A stretch of DNA of 64,000 bases from Sphingomonadaceae bacterium 3R27E2-A (GTDB taxonomy: Bacteria > Pseudomonadota > Alphaproteobacteria > Sphingomonadales > Sphingomonadaceae): positions 124,001-188,000 of the forward strand of contig SCNT01000002.1 of NCBI GenBank assembly GCA_005503165.1. The letters are read 5' to 3'. Below are positions 1-9,087 of the stretch, in pieces (position 1 is the first letter of the stretch; every line of letters starts with the position of its first letter). A program made the translations under genes and the position numbers. The notes under the pieces were generated by a model that was not told the origin of the DNA, did not search any database, and worked only from the letters and a program-made list of their open reading frames with translations.

Positions 1-2821
1 CGATCAGCACGATGAGGCCGATCTGGGTCAGGATATTATTGTCGAGACCGCGCAGGTTCACCCCCGCCATCGCGGCGAGCAGGGTCATCGGCACGATCAG
101 GATGATCGCGAGCGGCAAGGTCAGGCTTTCGAACTGCGCCGCGAGGACGAGGAAGACGAACACGACCGACAGCGCGAAGATCAGCGCGGCGATATTGCCC
201 GCCGCCTTCTGCTGGAAGGCGATGTCGGTCCATTCGGCCGCGAAGCCCGCGGGGAGCTCTTCGGCGACCTTTTCCATCACCGCGATCGCCTGGCCGGTCG
301 AGTAACCGGGCGCGGTCTCGCCATCGACCTCGACCGCGGGGAAGAGGTTGTAGCGGGTGACGCGATAGGGGCCGGTCCGGTCGCTGAAGGTCGCGACCGC
401 GCCGAGCGGGACCATCTCGCCGCTGTTCGAGCGCGTCTTGAGCTGCGCGATGTCGGACGGATCGTCGCGCGCCGCGGCATCGGCCTGCGCGGTGACGCGG
501 AAGGTGCGGCCGAGCAGGTTGAAATCGTTGACGTAAGCCGAGCCGAGATAGACCTGCAGCGCCTCGAACACCCGCGCCGGGGGAACGCCGAGCATGTCGG
601 CCTTGGCGCGGTCGATGTCGGCGTACACGCGCGGGGTCGCGGTGTTGTAGAGGGTGAAGACATTGGCGAGCTCGCGCTGCTGGTGCGCGGCGCCGATCAG
701 CTGGCCGCCCGCCTGTTCGAGCGCCTGATAGCCGGCGTCGCTGCGGTCCTGCACGATCATGCGATAGCCGCCGCCGTTGCCGATGCCCTGGATGACCGGC
801 GGCGGGATGACGAAGACGAAGGCGTCGTTCACGTCGGCGAGCGCCGCGCGCATGTCGTTCTCGATATTCGCCTCGGTCCGGTCGGTGCCCGCGCGCTCGG
901 CAAAGGGCTTGAAGGTGACATAGGCGGCGCCGGCGTTCGACGCCTGGGTGCCCGAGGCGCCGTCGAAGCCGGCGAACATCACCGCCGCCTCGGTGCCGGG
1001 CACCTCGAGCAGTTTCTTCACCACTTTCTTGAGCACCGCGTCGGTCTGCTGGATCGAGCTGCCCGGGGGAAGCTGGACCGCGGCGAGCGCATAGCCCTGG
1101 TCCTGCGCGGGAACGAAACCCGCCGGGGTGGCCCAGAAGATCGCGGCGGTGGCGACGATCAGGCCGCCATAGGTGGCGAGGGCCTTGCGCGGCGCGCCGA
1201 GGACGCGGCGCACGGTCGCCGCGTACCAGCCGCTCAGCCGGTCGAAGCTGCGGTTGAACTTATCGCCCGCCTGCCAGGCGTAGCGGCGCCAGCCCGTTGC
1301 GGGGGCTTCGGTGGCGCGCGGGTGGAGCAGCATCGCGGCGAGCGCGGGCGACAGGGTGAGCGAGAGGACCAGCGAGATCACGGTGGCGGTGGCGATCGTC
1401 ACCGCGAACTGGCGATAGAATTCGCCGGTGATGCCGGTGAGGAAGGTCGTCGGCACGAACACCGCGCAGAGGACGAGCACGATTGCCACCAATGCTCCCG
1501 ACACCTCGTCCATCGAGGTGTGCGCCGCCTCGCGGGGGCTGAGGCCATGTTCCATATTGCGCTCGACATTCTCGACGACGACGATCGCGTCGTCGACGAC
1601 GATACCGATCGCGAGCACTAGCCCGAACATCGACAGCGTGTTGAGCGAGTAACCGAGCGCGGCGAGCACGGCGAAGGTGCCGATCAGCGACACGGGGATC
1701 GCGATGACCGGGATGATCGCGGCGCGCCAGCTCTGCAGGAAGATCAGGATCACGAGGACGACGAGGATCATCGCCTCGAGCAGCGTCTTCTGCACCGCCG
1801 ACATCGATTCGCTGATGAATTCGGTCGGGTTCCAGATGATCTTGTATTCGAGCCCCTTGGGGAAGCTCTTCGATGCCTCGGCGAGCTGCGCCTTCACCCC
1901 CTCGGCGGCGGCGAGCGCATTGGTGCCCGGGCGCTGGGTGATCCCCATGATGATCGAATCCTGGCCCGAGAGATAGGCGTTCACGCCATAATCCTCGGCC
2001 CCCAGTTCGACACGCGCGACGTCGCTGAGGCGCGTGATCGCGCCGTCGGGCGCGGTGCGCACGATGATGTTGGCGAACTCGCCCGCGGTCTTGAAGCGGC
2101 CCTGCGTCTCGACGCTGAGCTGATGCGCGGCGCCGGTGTCGAAGGGCGGCTGGCCGACTGTGCCGGCGGCGACCTGGACATTCTGCGCGCGCAGCGCGGT
2201 GACGATGTCGCCCGCGGTCAGGTTCAGCGCGGCGGCGCGGCCGGGGTCGATCCACACGCGCATCGCATAGTCGCGCGCGCCGAACACCTGGACGTCGCCG
2301 ATGCCGTCGACGCGGGTCAGCCGGTCCTTGAGCTGGGTCAGCGCGTAATTGGAGACATAGCTGCGATCGAGCGAGCCGTCGGGCGAGAGGATGTTGACCG
2401 CCATCAGCCACGAGGGCGAGGTCTTGCGCACGACGACGCCCTGCCGCCGCACTTCCTCGGGCAGGCTGGGTTCGGCGAGCGCGACGCGGTTCTGGACCAG
2501 CACCTGCGCGGTGTCGAGGTCGGTGCCGAGCTTGAAGGTGACGGTGATCGTCAGCCGTCCGTCGCCGGTCGATTGCGACGACTGGTAGAGCATGTTGTCG
2601 ACGCCGTTGATCTGCTGCTCGATCGGCGCGGCGACGGTGTCGGCGACGGTCTCGGCCGAGGCGCCCGGGTAATTGGCGCTGACCGTCACTGTCGGCGGGA
2701 CGACCGCGGGGAATTGCGACACCGGCAGCCCGAAATAGGCGAAGGCGCCGACGATCGTGATGATGATCGCGATGACGCCCGCGAAGATCGGGCGGCGGAT
2801 GAAGAAATGGCTGAGACGCAT
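1..2821 (-). CDS. RND multidrug efflux permease, AcrB/MexF-like (HAE1), C-terminus beyond window
   Basis: Inner-membrane proton-driven pump that expels hydrophobic compounds through a tripartite complex. About 940 residues are visible, read from ATG at 2821. The start MRLSHFFIRRPIFAGVIA is the classical RND N-terminus, followed by the first membrane helix, the porter domain, and a helix block containing the proton-relay segment GIVVDDAIVVVENVERN. A second porter half follows, and reading ends in GLIVLI, just before the AcrB-like stretch leading into the last helices. Roughly 100-120 residues are therefore missing at the window edge; nothing suggests a real truncation. It lies 90 bases after the membrane-fusion gene (2912-4207) in the same direction, so the two form one operon, probably controlled by the TetR gene upstream. 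Substrate cannot be deduced. Confidence 0.95.
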   Translation of the reverse strand, partial: MRLSHFFIRRPIFAGVIAIIITIVGAFAYFGLPVSQFPAVVPPTVTVSANYPGASAETVADTVAAPIEQQINGVDNMLYQSSQSTGDGRLTITVTFKLGTDLDTAQVLVQNRVALAEPSLPEEVRRQGVVVRKTSPSWLMAVNILSPDGSLDRSYVSNYALTQLKDRLTRVDGIGDVQVFGARDYAMRVWIDPGRAAALNLTAGDIVTALRAQNVQVAAGTVGQPPFDTGAAHQLSVETQGRFKTAGEFANIIVRTAPDGAITRLSDVARVELGAEDYGVNAYLSGQDSIIMGITQRPGTNALAAAEGVKAQLAEASKSFPKGLEYKIIWNPTEFISESMSAVQKTLLEAMILVVLVILIFLQSWRAAIIPVIAIPVSLIGTFAVLAALGYSLNTLSMFGLVLAIGIVVDDAIVVVENVERNMEHGLSPREAAHTSMDEVSGALVAIVLVLCAVFVPTTFLTGITGEFYRQFAVTIATATVISLVLSLTLSPALAAMLLHPRATEAPATGWRRYAWQAGDKFNRSFDRLSGWYAATVRRVLGAPRKALATYGGLIVATAAIFWATPAGFVPAQDQGYALAAVQLPPGSSIQQTDAVLKKVVKKLLEVPGTEAAVMFAGFDGASGTQASNAGAAYVTFKPFAERAGTDRTEANIENDMRAALADVNDAFVFVIPPPVIQGIGNGGGYRMIVQDRSDAGYQALEQAGGQLIGAAHQQRELANVFTLYNTATPRVYADIDRAKADMLGVPPARVFEALQVYLGSAYVNDFNLLGRTFRVTAQADAAARDDPSDIAQLKTRSNSGEMVPLGAVATFSDRTGPYRVTRYNLFPAVEVDGETAPGYSTGQAIAVMEKVAEELPAGFAAEWTDIAFQQKAAGNIAALIFALSVVFVFLVLAAQFESLTLPLAIILIVPMTLLAAMAGVNLRGLDNNILTQIGLIVLI

Positions 2822-2911
2822 GGCGAGCCTCCTCGGCCCCACGGGGGCCGGCAAGATGGAAATCGAATTGGGCGAGGCCACGCCGGCCGGGGCCGGCGCG
2901 GGCCCGCGGAC

Positions 2912-4207
2912 CTAGGGCGCGAGGGTCGCCTGCGACGCGGCAGGCGGCTGGCTCGCCCCCGCCGGCGCGGCGGGCGCGGCCCTGGGCTGGATCGTCGTGG
3001 GCTTGGCGGTCACCTTCGCGCCCGGCTGGGCGAACTGGATGCCCTGCACGACCACCCGGTCGCCGGGCTTGAGGCCCGAGCGAATGACGCGGAGGCCCGC
3101 GACGAGCGGGCCGGTCTCGACCGGCCGCGCGGCGACGGTGCCGTCCTTGCCGACGACGAACAGCTGCTTGCGCGCCTGGTCGGTGCGCACCGCGGCGTCG
3201 GGGACGAGCAAGGCCGTCACCGTGCCGCCCTGCGCGAGGCGCATGTTGCCGAACATGCCGGGGGTCAGGAAATAGTCGGGATTGTCGATCACCGCGCGGA
3301 CGCGCAGCGTGCCCGAATTGGCGTTGATCGCATTGTCCGAGAAATCGACGCGGCCCTTCCAGCGATAGTCGATTTCGTCCTGCAGCCGGATCTCGACCTG
3401 CTGCGCCGCGGCGCCGCCGGCCTGTTTCTCGCGCTGGCCCTTGAGGAACAGGGCCTCCGAGCTGTCGAAGTTGAAATAGATCGGATCGAGCGCGTTGATC
3501 GTGGTGAGCAGGCTGCCGCCCGCCCCCTCGCCCGCGGCGACGAGATTGCCCGAATCGACGCGGCGGTCGGAGATGCGGCCGCCGATCGGCGCACGCACCT
3601 GGGTGAATTCGACGTCGAGCGCGCGCGAACGGACGCGGGCATCGGCCGCGGCGAGCGCCGCCGAGGCAGCGCGGACGCGGGCATTGAGCTGGTCGAGGTC
3701 GCTCTGCGACACCGCCTCGTCGGCGATCAGCCGGTTGGCGCGCGCGAGGTTGACCCGCGCGAGTTCGAGATCGCTGCGCGCGCTCGCGGCGTCGGCGCGC
3801 GCTTCGGCGAGCGCGGCGTTGAACGGCCGCGCGTCGATGGTGAAGAGCAACTGGCCCTTGCGGACGATCTGGCCGTCGGTGAAGTGGACGCCGACGAGCT
3901 GCCCCGAGACGCGCGGGCGCACCTCGACCGCGCGGCTCGCCTCGAAGCGGCCGACATAATCGTCCCATTCGGTGATCTCGCGCACCAGCGGCGCGGCGAC
4001 CGTTACGACCGGGAGCGAGGGTGCGGCGACCGCGGCGTGGTCGCGCGTCGAGAGCGCGTAGCCGCCGGCGACGACGAGCGCGATCGGCAGGCCGATCAGC
4101 GCCCGGCGACGCCAGCGGCTGGGGGTCTTGGCAGGGACGGGGGCGGCATCGGGGGCGAGTTCGACCTCCCGCGCTTTCGCGCGGTCGAAGGGGGAGAGCA
4201 TGTTCAT
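2912..4207 (-). CDS. RND efflux periplasmic adaptor (membrane-fusion protein, AcrA/MexE-like)
   Basis: 431-residue periplasmic adaptor linking the RND permease to an outer-membrane channel. An N-terminal cytoplasmic stretch precedes one membrane anchor (ALIGLPIALVVAGGYAL, about residues 35-52). Then come the beta-barrel/lipoyl part (VRPRVSGQLVGVHFTDGQIV), an alpha-hairpin rich in Ala/Arg/Asp (about residues 130-200), the second lipoyl half (IGGRISDRRVDSGNLV) and a C-terminal membrane-proximal domain ending in a Pro/Ala-rich tail. Length is normal for the family. It is the middle gene of the operon 4626 to 1. No outer-membrane factor gene is seen next to it, so one encoded elsewhere, or the TolC-like protein at 53464-54726, may serve; this last point is speculation. 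Confidence 0.93.
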   Translation of the reverse strand: MNMLSPFDRAKAREVELAPDAAPVPAKTPSRWRRRALIGLPIALVVAGGYALSTRDHAAVAAPSLPVVTVAAPLVREITEWDDYVGRFEASRAVEVRPRVSGQLVGVHFTDGQIVRKGQLLFTIDARPFNAALAEARADAASARSDLELARVNLARANRLIADEAVSQSDLDQLNARVRAASAALAAADARVRSRALDVEFTQVRAPIGGRISDRRVDSGNLVAAGEGAGGSLLTTINALDPIYFNFDSSEALFLKGQREKQAGGAAAQQVEIRLQDEIDYRWKGRVDFSDNAINANSGTLRVRAVIDNPDYFLTPGMFGNMRLAQGGTVTALLVPDAAVRTDQARKQLFVVGKDGTVAARPVETGPLVAGLRVIRSGLKPGDRVVVQGIQFAQPGAKVTAKPTTIQPRAAPAAPAGASQPPAASQATLAP

Positions 4208-4212
4208 GTCTT

Positions 4213-4626
4213 TTACTTTCGGAAGAGGCGGCTGCTGAGCACTTCGGCGACGCGGCGGCCGAGCAGGTCATAATGGTCGGCGGTGAAGCCCGCGGCGAGG
4301 AAGTCGGCGATCTGGCCCGAAGTCACGGCATAGCCATGGTGCCAGGTCAGCACCGCCATGCGGCGCAAGGCCTCGAGCTTCGGGTCGGCCAGGCGCCGGT
4401 TGTAGCTGTCGCCGAAGATCGCGCCGAGCAGCTTGCCCACGCGGCCGGGCTCGCGGAGCGATGATGGCCGGTCGTGACGCGCGAGCATCACGACCGAACA
4501 TTCGAGCGCCGAAAAGCCCGCGGGTCTGGCTTTCGGCGCTGCGGGGGCCGCCACGGGGGCAAGGGCGGCGACCCGGGAGGGAGCAAGCGCGAATTCCAGC
4601 GCTTCGTTGACGGCAAGATAGGCCAT
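4213..4626 (-). CDS. hypothetical protein, first gene of the TetR-controlled RND operon
   Basis: 137-residue protein I do not recognise. The start at 4626 (MAYLAVNEALEFAL) is chosen because an AAGGAGG sequence sits a few bases upstream; a longer in-frame start at 4671 lacks one. The sequence is Ala-rich with no signal peptide or membrane segment. It has a conserved-looking core (VVMLARHDRPSSLREP, then FGDSYNRRLADPKLEALRRMAVLTW). It ends six bases before the membrane-fusion start, so it is translated as the leading gene of the efflux operon. Its position suggests an accessory or small regulatory role, but no function can be assigned. Confidence 0.7.
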   Translation of the reverse strand: MAYLAVNEALEFALAPSRVAALAPVAAPAAPKARPAGFSALECSVVMLARHDRPSSLREPGRVGKLLGAIFGDSYNRRLADPKLEALRRMAVLTWHHGYAVTSGQIADFLAAGFTADHYDLLGRRVAEVLSSRLFRK

Positions 4627-4914
4627 GGCGGATCCTCCTTGGATGGCGGTGCCGGGCGCAAGGGGGCTCACGCCCCGGAACGCTTGCGCCCGGCGAGGGG
4701 AGATTTCGGATGAGCGGAAGGGTTCGGCGCCAAGGCGGTGCCGACCGATCTCGCCAGAATTTTCGGTTATTTGCCCGGGTGGTCCCTAGGCGGTTCTACA
4801 TGTCCGTTTGCGCATCGGCGTTCCCTTCGCGTCCTCGCAGCCGGTCGAACCGTCCAGCCACCTTCTGTACTAACCGGTATATATAACGCGGATCGGGACC
4901 GGTCAAGAGTTATA

Positions 4915-4926
4915 TACCGTGCGGTA
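4915..4926. promoter_or_regulatory. candidate TetR operator upstream of the RND operon
   Basis: TACCGTGCGGTA is a perfect 5-2-5 inverted repeat. It is preceded by TTATATA, and 40 bases away lies a related GGTATATATAAC arm at 4875-4886. It sits between the tetR stop and the efflux operon start. It matches the near-palindrome TAACGGTCGGTA that overlaps the tetR start codon (5585-5596). The same half-site, CGGTA, occurs in both. Repression by the TetR protein is inferred. Confidence 0.55.
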
Positions 4927-4961
4927 GGGAAATATTTTTAATGCGCCGTTCAGCCCAGCTT

Positions 4962-5585
4962 TCAGGGACTGGGCCAGAGCGTCATGCTGGTATCGACCAG
5001 TCGCTCGAGCTCGGCAGGGGTCGCCCCCGCGCCCGCCTGGACACTGATGCCCTGGAGCAACGCATAGAGCACGCTGGTCAGGCCCTCGGCATCGACATGC
5101 GCGGGGATGTCGCCCTCGGCCTTGGCGCGTTCGAAGCGCTCGACCAGCGCGCGCTGCGACGAGGCGCGGCGGCGCACGACATCGGCCTTGATCGACTCGG
5201 CCTCGGGGCTGCACGCGAGCGACGAGATCAGCCCCATGCACCCCTTGGGGTCGCTGGTGCCGCCATGCACATCGATCGCGCCGCGGAGATAATATTCGGC
5301 GACCTTGCGCGCGGTCGGCTGTTCGAGCGCGGCGCGGCCATATTCGAGCTTTTCCTGCTCGTAGAGGTCCAGCGCCTTATGAAACAAGGCTTCCTTGTTG
5401 CCGAAGGCGGCGTAGAGGCTGGGCTTGGTGATGCCCATCGCCTCGGTCAGGTCGGTCATCGACGCGCCGTCATAACCCTTGGCCCAGAACACATGCAGTG
5501 CCTCGGCAAGCGCCTGATCGACGCAGAATTCGCGCGGACGACCCTTTTGCGCAGCTGCCGGGGCGGGGATGACATCCTGTTCCAT
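4962..5585 (-). CDS. TetR/AcrR family transcriptional repressor of the RND operon
   Basis: 207-residue regulator. The N-terminal HTH is clear (residues about 18-60: RPREFCVDQALAEALHVFWA, then GASMTDLTEAMGITKPSLYA, then FGNKEALF), followed by a TetR_C-type ligand-binding domain ending in LVDTSMTLWPSP. The start at 5585 is preferred because longer versions begin inside low-complexity sequence; no good ribosome site is visible. The start codon overlaps a near-palindrome, so the protein probably represses itself, and the matching site at 4915-4926 would let it repress the efflux operon that follows in the same direction. A cluster of cysteines (CMGLISSLACSPEAE) in the sensor domain could matter for ligand sensing, though this is not shown. 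Confidence 0.88.
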   Translation of the reverse strand: MEQDVIPAPAAAQKGRPREFCVDQALAEALHVFWAKGYDGASMTDLTEAMGITKPSLYAAFGNKEALFHKALDLYEQEKLEYGRAALEQPTARKVAEYYLRGAIDVHGGTSDPKGCMGLISSLACSPEAESIKADVVRRRASSQRALVERFERAKAEGDIPAHVDAEGLTSVLYALLQGISVQAGAGATPAELERLVDTSMTLWPSP

Positions 5586-5596
5586 AACGGTCGGTA
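5585..5596. promoter_or_regulatory. candidate TetR autoregulatory operator
   Basis: TAACGGTCGGTA overlaps the tetR ATG and resembles the perfect palindrome TACCGTGCGGTA at 4915-4926 (one arm base differs). Adjacent TATATAATG is AT-rich in a GC-rich genome, as expected of a promoter/operator. Binding is inferred from the match. Confidence 0.5.
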
Positions 5597-5935
5597 TATA
5601 ATGTGGCGGCGGCGAAAGTCCAGAGGCGAGTGGCGCGGTCATTCCCCCTTCCGCGTGCGGGACGCGAACCGCGCCGGTCACGCCTGCGCCGGCCCTGACT
5701 CCCGGCGCCAGCGGCTGCCGCGACGCTCCGGCATGTCTTCAACCGCGATCCCGTGCGCAACGCGGTACCCGCGCTCGCGAAGGAGCTGCTGCGCAGGGCA
5801 TCGGCCCGACACGCCCCCCGGCGCCATGGGGTGCAATCTCCCGTGCGCGACGAAAAGCCAAATCCGCTCGTGCCCTCGCCAAAGATTTGGGTATAGAAAC
5901 AAGGACAAGGCGATTCTTCGGGGGGGAGAAGGGCT

Positions 5936-8935
5936 ATCACAGAACCGGTTTTTCGCTATGCCGCGTTCATAAGCTACAGCCACGCCGACGAAGAGGCGGC
6001 GACGTGGCTGCAGCGCGCCATCGAAAATTATCGCATCCCCGCCGCTTTCGTCGAACGCGAGCGGCGATCCCGGCTGTTCGGCAACCGCATCGGCAAAGTG
6101 TTCCGGGATCGCGAGGAACTCAGCAGCCAATCCAATCTTGCCGCGGCGATCCAGCAGGCGCTCGAGGAATCGGCGGCGCTGATCGTCATCTGCTCGCCCG
6201 CCGCGGCCCGCAGTCGCTACGTCAACGAGGAAATCCGTGCGTTCAAGGCCCAGGGCAAATCGGAGCGCATCTTTACGCTGATTGTCGACGGCGAACCCCA
6301 TGCGGAAGGCAAATCGATCGGCGGACGCCGGCTGGCTGCCGACGACGAATGTTTTCCGAAGGCGCTCACCCACACGCTCAGCCCCGACGGAGAGATATCG
6401 GACGCGCCGGAGAGTTATGAGCATATCGCCGCCGATATCCGGCCCGGAAAGGACGACCGCCAGTCGGCGCGGCTGAAGCTGGTTGCCGGCTTGCTGGGCG
6501 TCGGTCTCGACGATCTGATCCAGCGCGAGCGCGTTGCCGAAAGGCGGCGCGTTCGCATCGCGCTCGGCGCCGCGGGGGTTTTCGCATCGGTGGCGGCCCT
6601 GGCAGGCTATTTCGGATGGGATGCTTCGCGCAAAGGCGCGGCACTGCAGGTCGCTCTGGCCGATGCCCGCGAGCAACGCGACGAAGCGCGCGCGCAGCGC
6701 GGGATCGCGATCAGGGAGCGCAACCAGGCCGAATATCAGCGCGGGATCGCCGAACGGCAGACGCGCGTCGCCGAAGAGCAGAGAAAGCTCGCCGAACTGC
6801 GCCAGCAGGAAGCGATCCGTCAGCGCGACCGCGCCACCCTGGCCCAGCGCATGGAGCGCGAGGCGCGGGTGCAGGAGGCCGCCGCCCGGCAGGAAGCCGA
6901 TCGGCAGCGCGACGCCGTGCTGGTTCGCAGCAGCCAGGCGCTCGCGGCGAAAGCGCGGGAAGAGGCAGCGCTGGGACGCGGTTCGACGGCCTTCGCCCGC
7001 GCGCTCGAAGCGCGCATGACGGCCCCGGCCGCCCAGATCCCGCCCGAAGCCGACGCCGCACTGCTCGCCGCGCTCGCGGCCCCGGTCGAAAGCCTGTCGA
7101 TCACCCGGACGCAGGCGCCGCTCACCACCGTCCATTTCAGCGGCGACGATCATTGGCTGCTGACCACGGCCGGCGATGGCGATGCGCGGGTGATCGAACT
7201 CGACGACGACCCCACGCATTACGCCGAGCGCGCCGTCCGATTTCACGCGCCTGCCGTTACCGGGACGCTCTTCAACGACAGCCCGGGCAAGCTCGACGTC
7301 ACCCTGTTCCTGCCCCCGCGCAGCCTGGCCGGCGGCAAGACCTTCCAGGCGCATTACGACCTCTTCGAAACCGCCGTCTCGAATGCCGACGAACCCGCGA
7401 TCACGGATCATTCGACCGTCATCGCCGAGGGCCGATCGCGCGCGCTGATCCGGCGCCCCGACGGCGTCGTCATGGACATCGAGAAGACGACCCTGTCGGG
7501 CGATGTCGTCGCCGTCGCGGCCGACCGGGTCCGTGCAGCGGCGCCCGACGCGAGGCGGCTGCTCGACGCGTCCGGCGGCTCCTTGTCCATCGTCGATTAC
7601 CGGAGCGGACTGGTGCGAACCGCCCTGGTCCTGCCCTTTATTGCCGACAGGGCATCATTTTCGCGCGACGGTTCGAAACTCGTGCTGGTGGGGCAGGCGG
7701 AGGGCAACGGCTTCGGGCAGATCGTCGGGGCCGGCGGCGAACCGGTTGCCGCGCTGCAGTTTACCGACGGGATATTCCGGGGCGGCACAAGCTTTGTCGG
7801 CGTGGCGTTCCGCGACGAAGGCGACAATGTGGTCGCGCTTCGCGACGATGGCCGAACTTTTGTCTGGTCGGCTTCGGACGGGCGGCTCATCGACCATTTC
7901 GAAAAGCCCGAAGGGGTCTCCGGCACGGCCACCACGCTGTCGCCGGGTGGACGCTGGGCCCTGGCCCGAGACGGCATCGGCGGGTCGATATGGCGGACGG
8001 AGCGCCCGCTGACATTGACCAGCGTCACGGCCGACCGGGTCGATACCGGCCAGCCTCCTGAGCAATGCCGCCGCGATGAAGAAGCGCTGTGCCCCGCAGA
8101 TCGCGCAACGCCGCTGCCCCGCGGCATGGAATGGTATCGGTTCGGCGGCGACCAGATGGCGTCACAGGACGGGCGCTACCGCCTGGCGCAGGTCGCCGAC
8201 GACCAAGGCCGGCTGGCAGTCAGCCTCGTCGACGCAACCGGCGAACCCGCCGGCTGCGCCCGGCAATGGACCGACTGGCAATCGCGCCGCGCTTTCGTCC
8301 GGCAGGATGGCCGGATGATCCTTTTCGTGGACGGAGGGACCGGCTCGATCGTCGATTGCGACGGCGGCACCGCCGATCGCGCCATCGCCCACGGTCCATC
8401 GCGCCTGACCGGCATCAATGAAGCGATCCTGGCTGCAGCCTTTCTGCCCGGCGATCGCCTGGCGACCGCCGGCACCGATCAGCAACTCATGATCTGGGAT
8501 GCGCGAACGGGCGCCTTGCTGATGGAAAGCTCGACCAGCGACGTGATCGACGAGATCGGTCTTTCCGAGACCGGCCATTATCAAGGGCGCGAGTATCGCA
8601 CCGAAGAAGACCGCAAGTTGCTCGCCCTGATGATTCCCCCGGCGACGGCCGAAGCGCCATCATTCCACGGCAGGCGCGATTCGGCGCGCCACGCCCGGCG
8701 GCTCGTGCGCATCCCCGGTGGCGCCATGCCCAGCGCCCGCTTCATCGACAACGCCTTCGAGCTCGCGGGCCTCGACAAGGCGGTAGACGCGTCCGGGCTG
8801 GACAGGCTGGATCGCGATATCCTCTACATGCGCGCCGAAAGCCAGAGCATCGACGCCCTCCTCGAGCGCTATCCCTGGCTGCCCCGCGACGCTGTGCTCC
8901 GCCTGCGCCAGATACTCGGCATTCCCGGTCCCTGA
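5936..8935 (+). CDS. TIR-domain / transmembrane / coiled-coil / beta-propeller protein
   Basis: About 999 residues if read from ATC at 5936. Residues about 7-150 form a TIR domain (FRYAAFISYSHADEEAATWL, then FRDREEL, then SPAAARSRYVNEEIRAF); the glutamate after SRYVN is where TIR NADases carry their catalytic Glu. One membrane helix follows at about 207-227 (IALGAAGVFASVAALAGYF), then a charged Gln/Arg/Glu coiled coil (about 234-350), then a degenerate WD40-like propeller to the end. No in-frame ATG, GTG or TTG exists between the stop at 5894-5896 and GTG 6089-6100, which would delete half of the TIR domain. ATC at 5936 has GGGGGGGAGAAGG just upstream; otherwise an indel in that G7 run links TTG 5887 to this frame. 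Role in defence or signalling is inferred only from the TIR domain. Confidence 0.8.
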   Translation: MTEPVFRYAAFISYSHADEEAATWLQRAIENYRIPAAFVERERRSRLFGNRIGKVFRDREELSSQSNLAAAIQQALEESAALIVICSPAAARSRYVNEEIRAFKAQGKSERIFTLIVDGEPHAEGKSIGGRRLAADDECFPKALTHTLSPDGEISDAPESYEHIAADIRPGKDDRQSARLKLVAGLLGVGLDDLIQRERVAERRRVRIALGAAGVFASVAALAGYFGWDASRKGAALQVALADAREQRDEARAQRGIAIRERNQAEYQRGIAERQTRVAEEQRKLAELRQQEAIRQRDRATLAQRMEREARVQEAAARQEADRQRDAVLVRSSQALAAKAREEAALGRGSTAFARALEARMTAPAAQIPPEADAALLAALAAPVESLSITRTQAPLTTVHFSGDDHWLLTTAGDGDARVIELDDDPTHYAERAVRFHAPAVTGTLFNDSPGKLDVTLFLPPRSLAGGKTFQAHYDLFETAVSNADEPAITDHSTVIAEGRSRALIRRPDGVVMDIEKTTLSGDVVAVAADRVRAAAPDARRLLDASGGSLSIVDYRSGLVRTALVLPFIADRASFSRDGSKLVLVGQAEGNGFGQIVGAGGEPVAALQFTDGIFRGGTSFVGVAFRDEGDNVVALRDDGRTFVWSASDGRLIDHFEKPEGVSGTATTLSPGGRWALARDGIGGSIWRTERPLTLTSVTADRVDTGQPPEQCRRDEEALCPADRATPLPRGMEWYRFGGDQMASQDGRYRLAQVADDQGRLAVSLVDATGEPAGCARQWTDWQSRRAFVRQDGRMILFVDGGTGSIVDCDGGTADRAIAHGPSRLTGINEAILAAAFLPGDRLATAGTDQQLMIWDARTGALLMESSTSDVIDEIGLSETGHYQGREYRTEEDRKLLALMIPPATAEAPSFHGRRDSARHARRLVRIPGGAMPSARFIDNAFELAGLDKAVDASGLDRLDRDILYMRAESQSIDALLERYPWLPRDAVLRLRQILGIPGP

Positions 8936-9087
8936 GAACCGCCGCCGGTTGCCGCGGTCGCGCAGGATGCCGACGAATGCCCGGCTGCGCCGTCGCCGCG
9001 CAGACCCGCGATCATCGCCGGTCCGTCGCATCGGGGATGCCATGTACGGCCCGGCCGGGAATTTCGTCCGGCGGCGGGCGATCGACG

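Noticed and set aside
4738-4941. Plus-strand 67-codon frame over the tetR/efflux operator
   Set aside because: No ribosome site and it covers the operator region.
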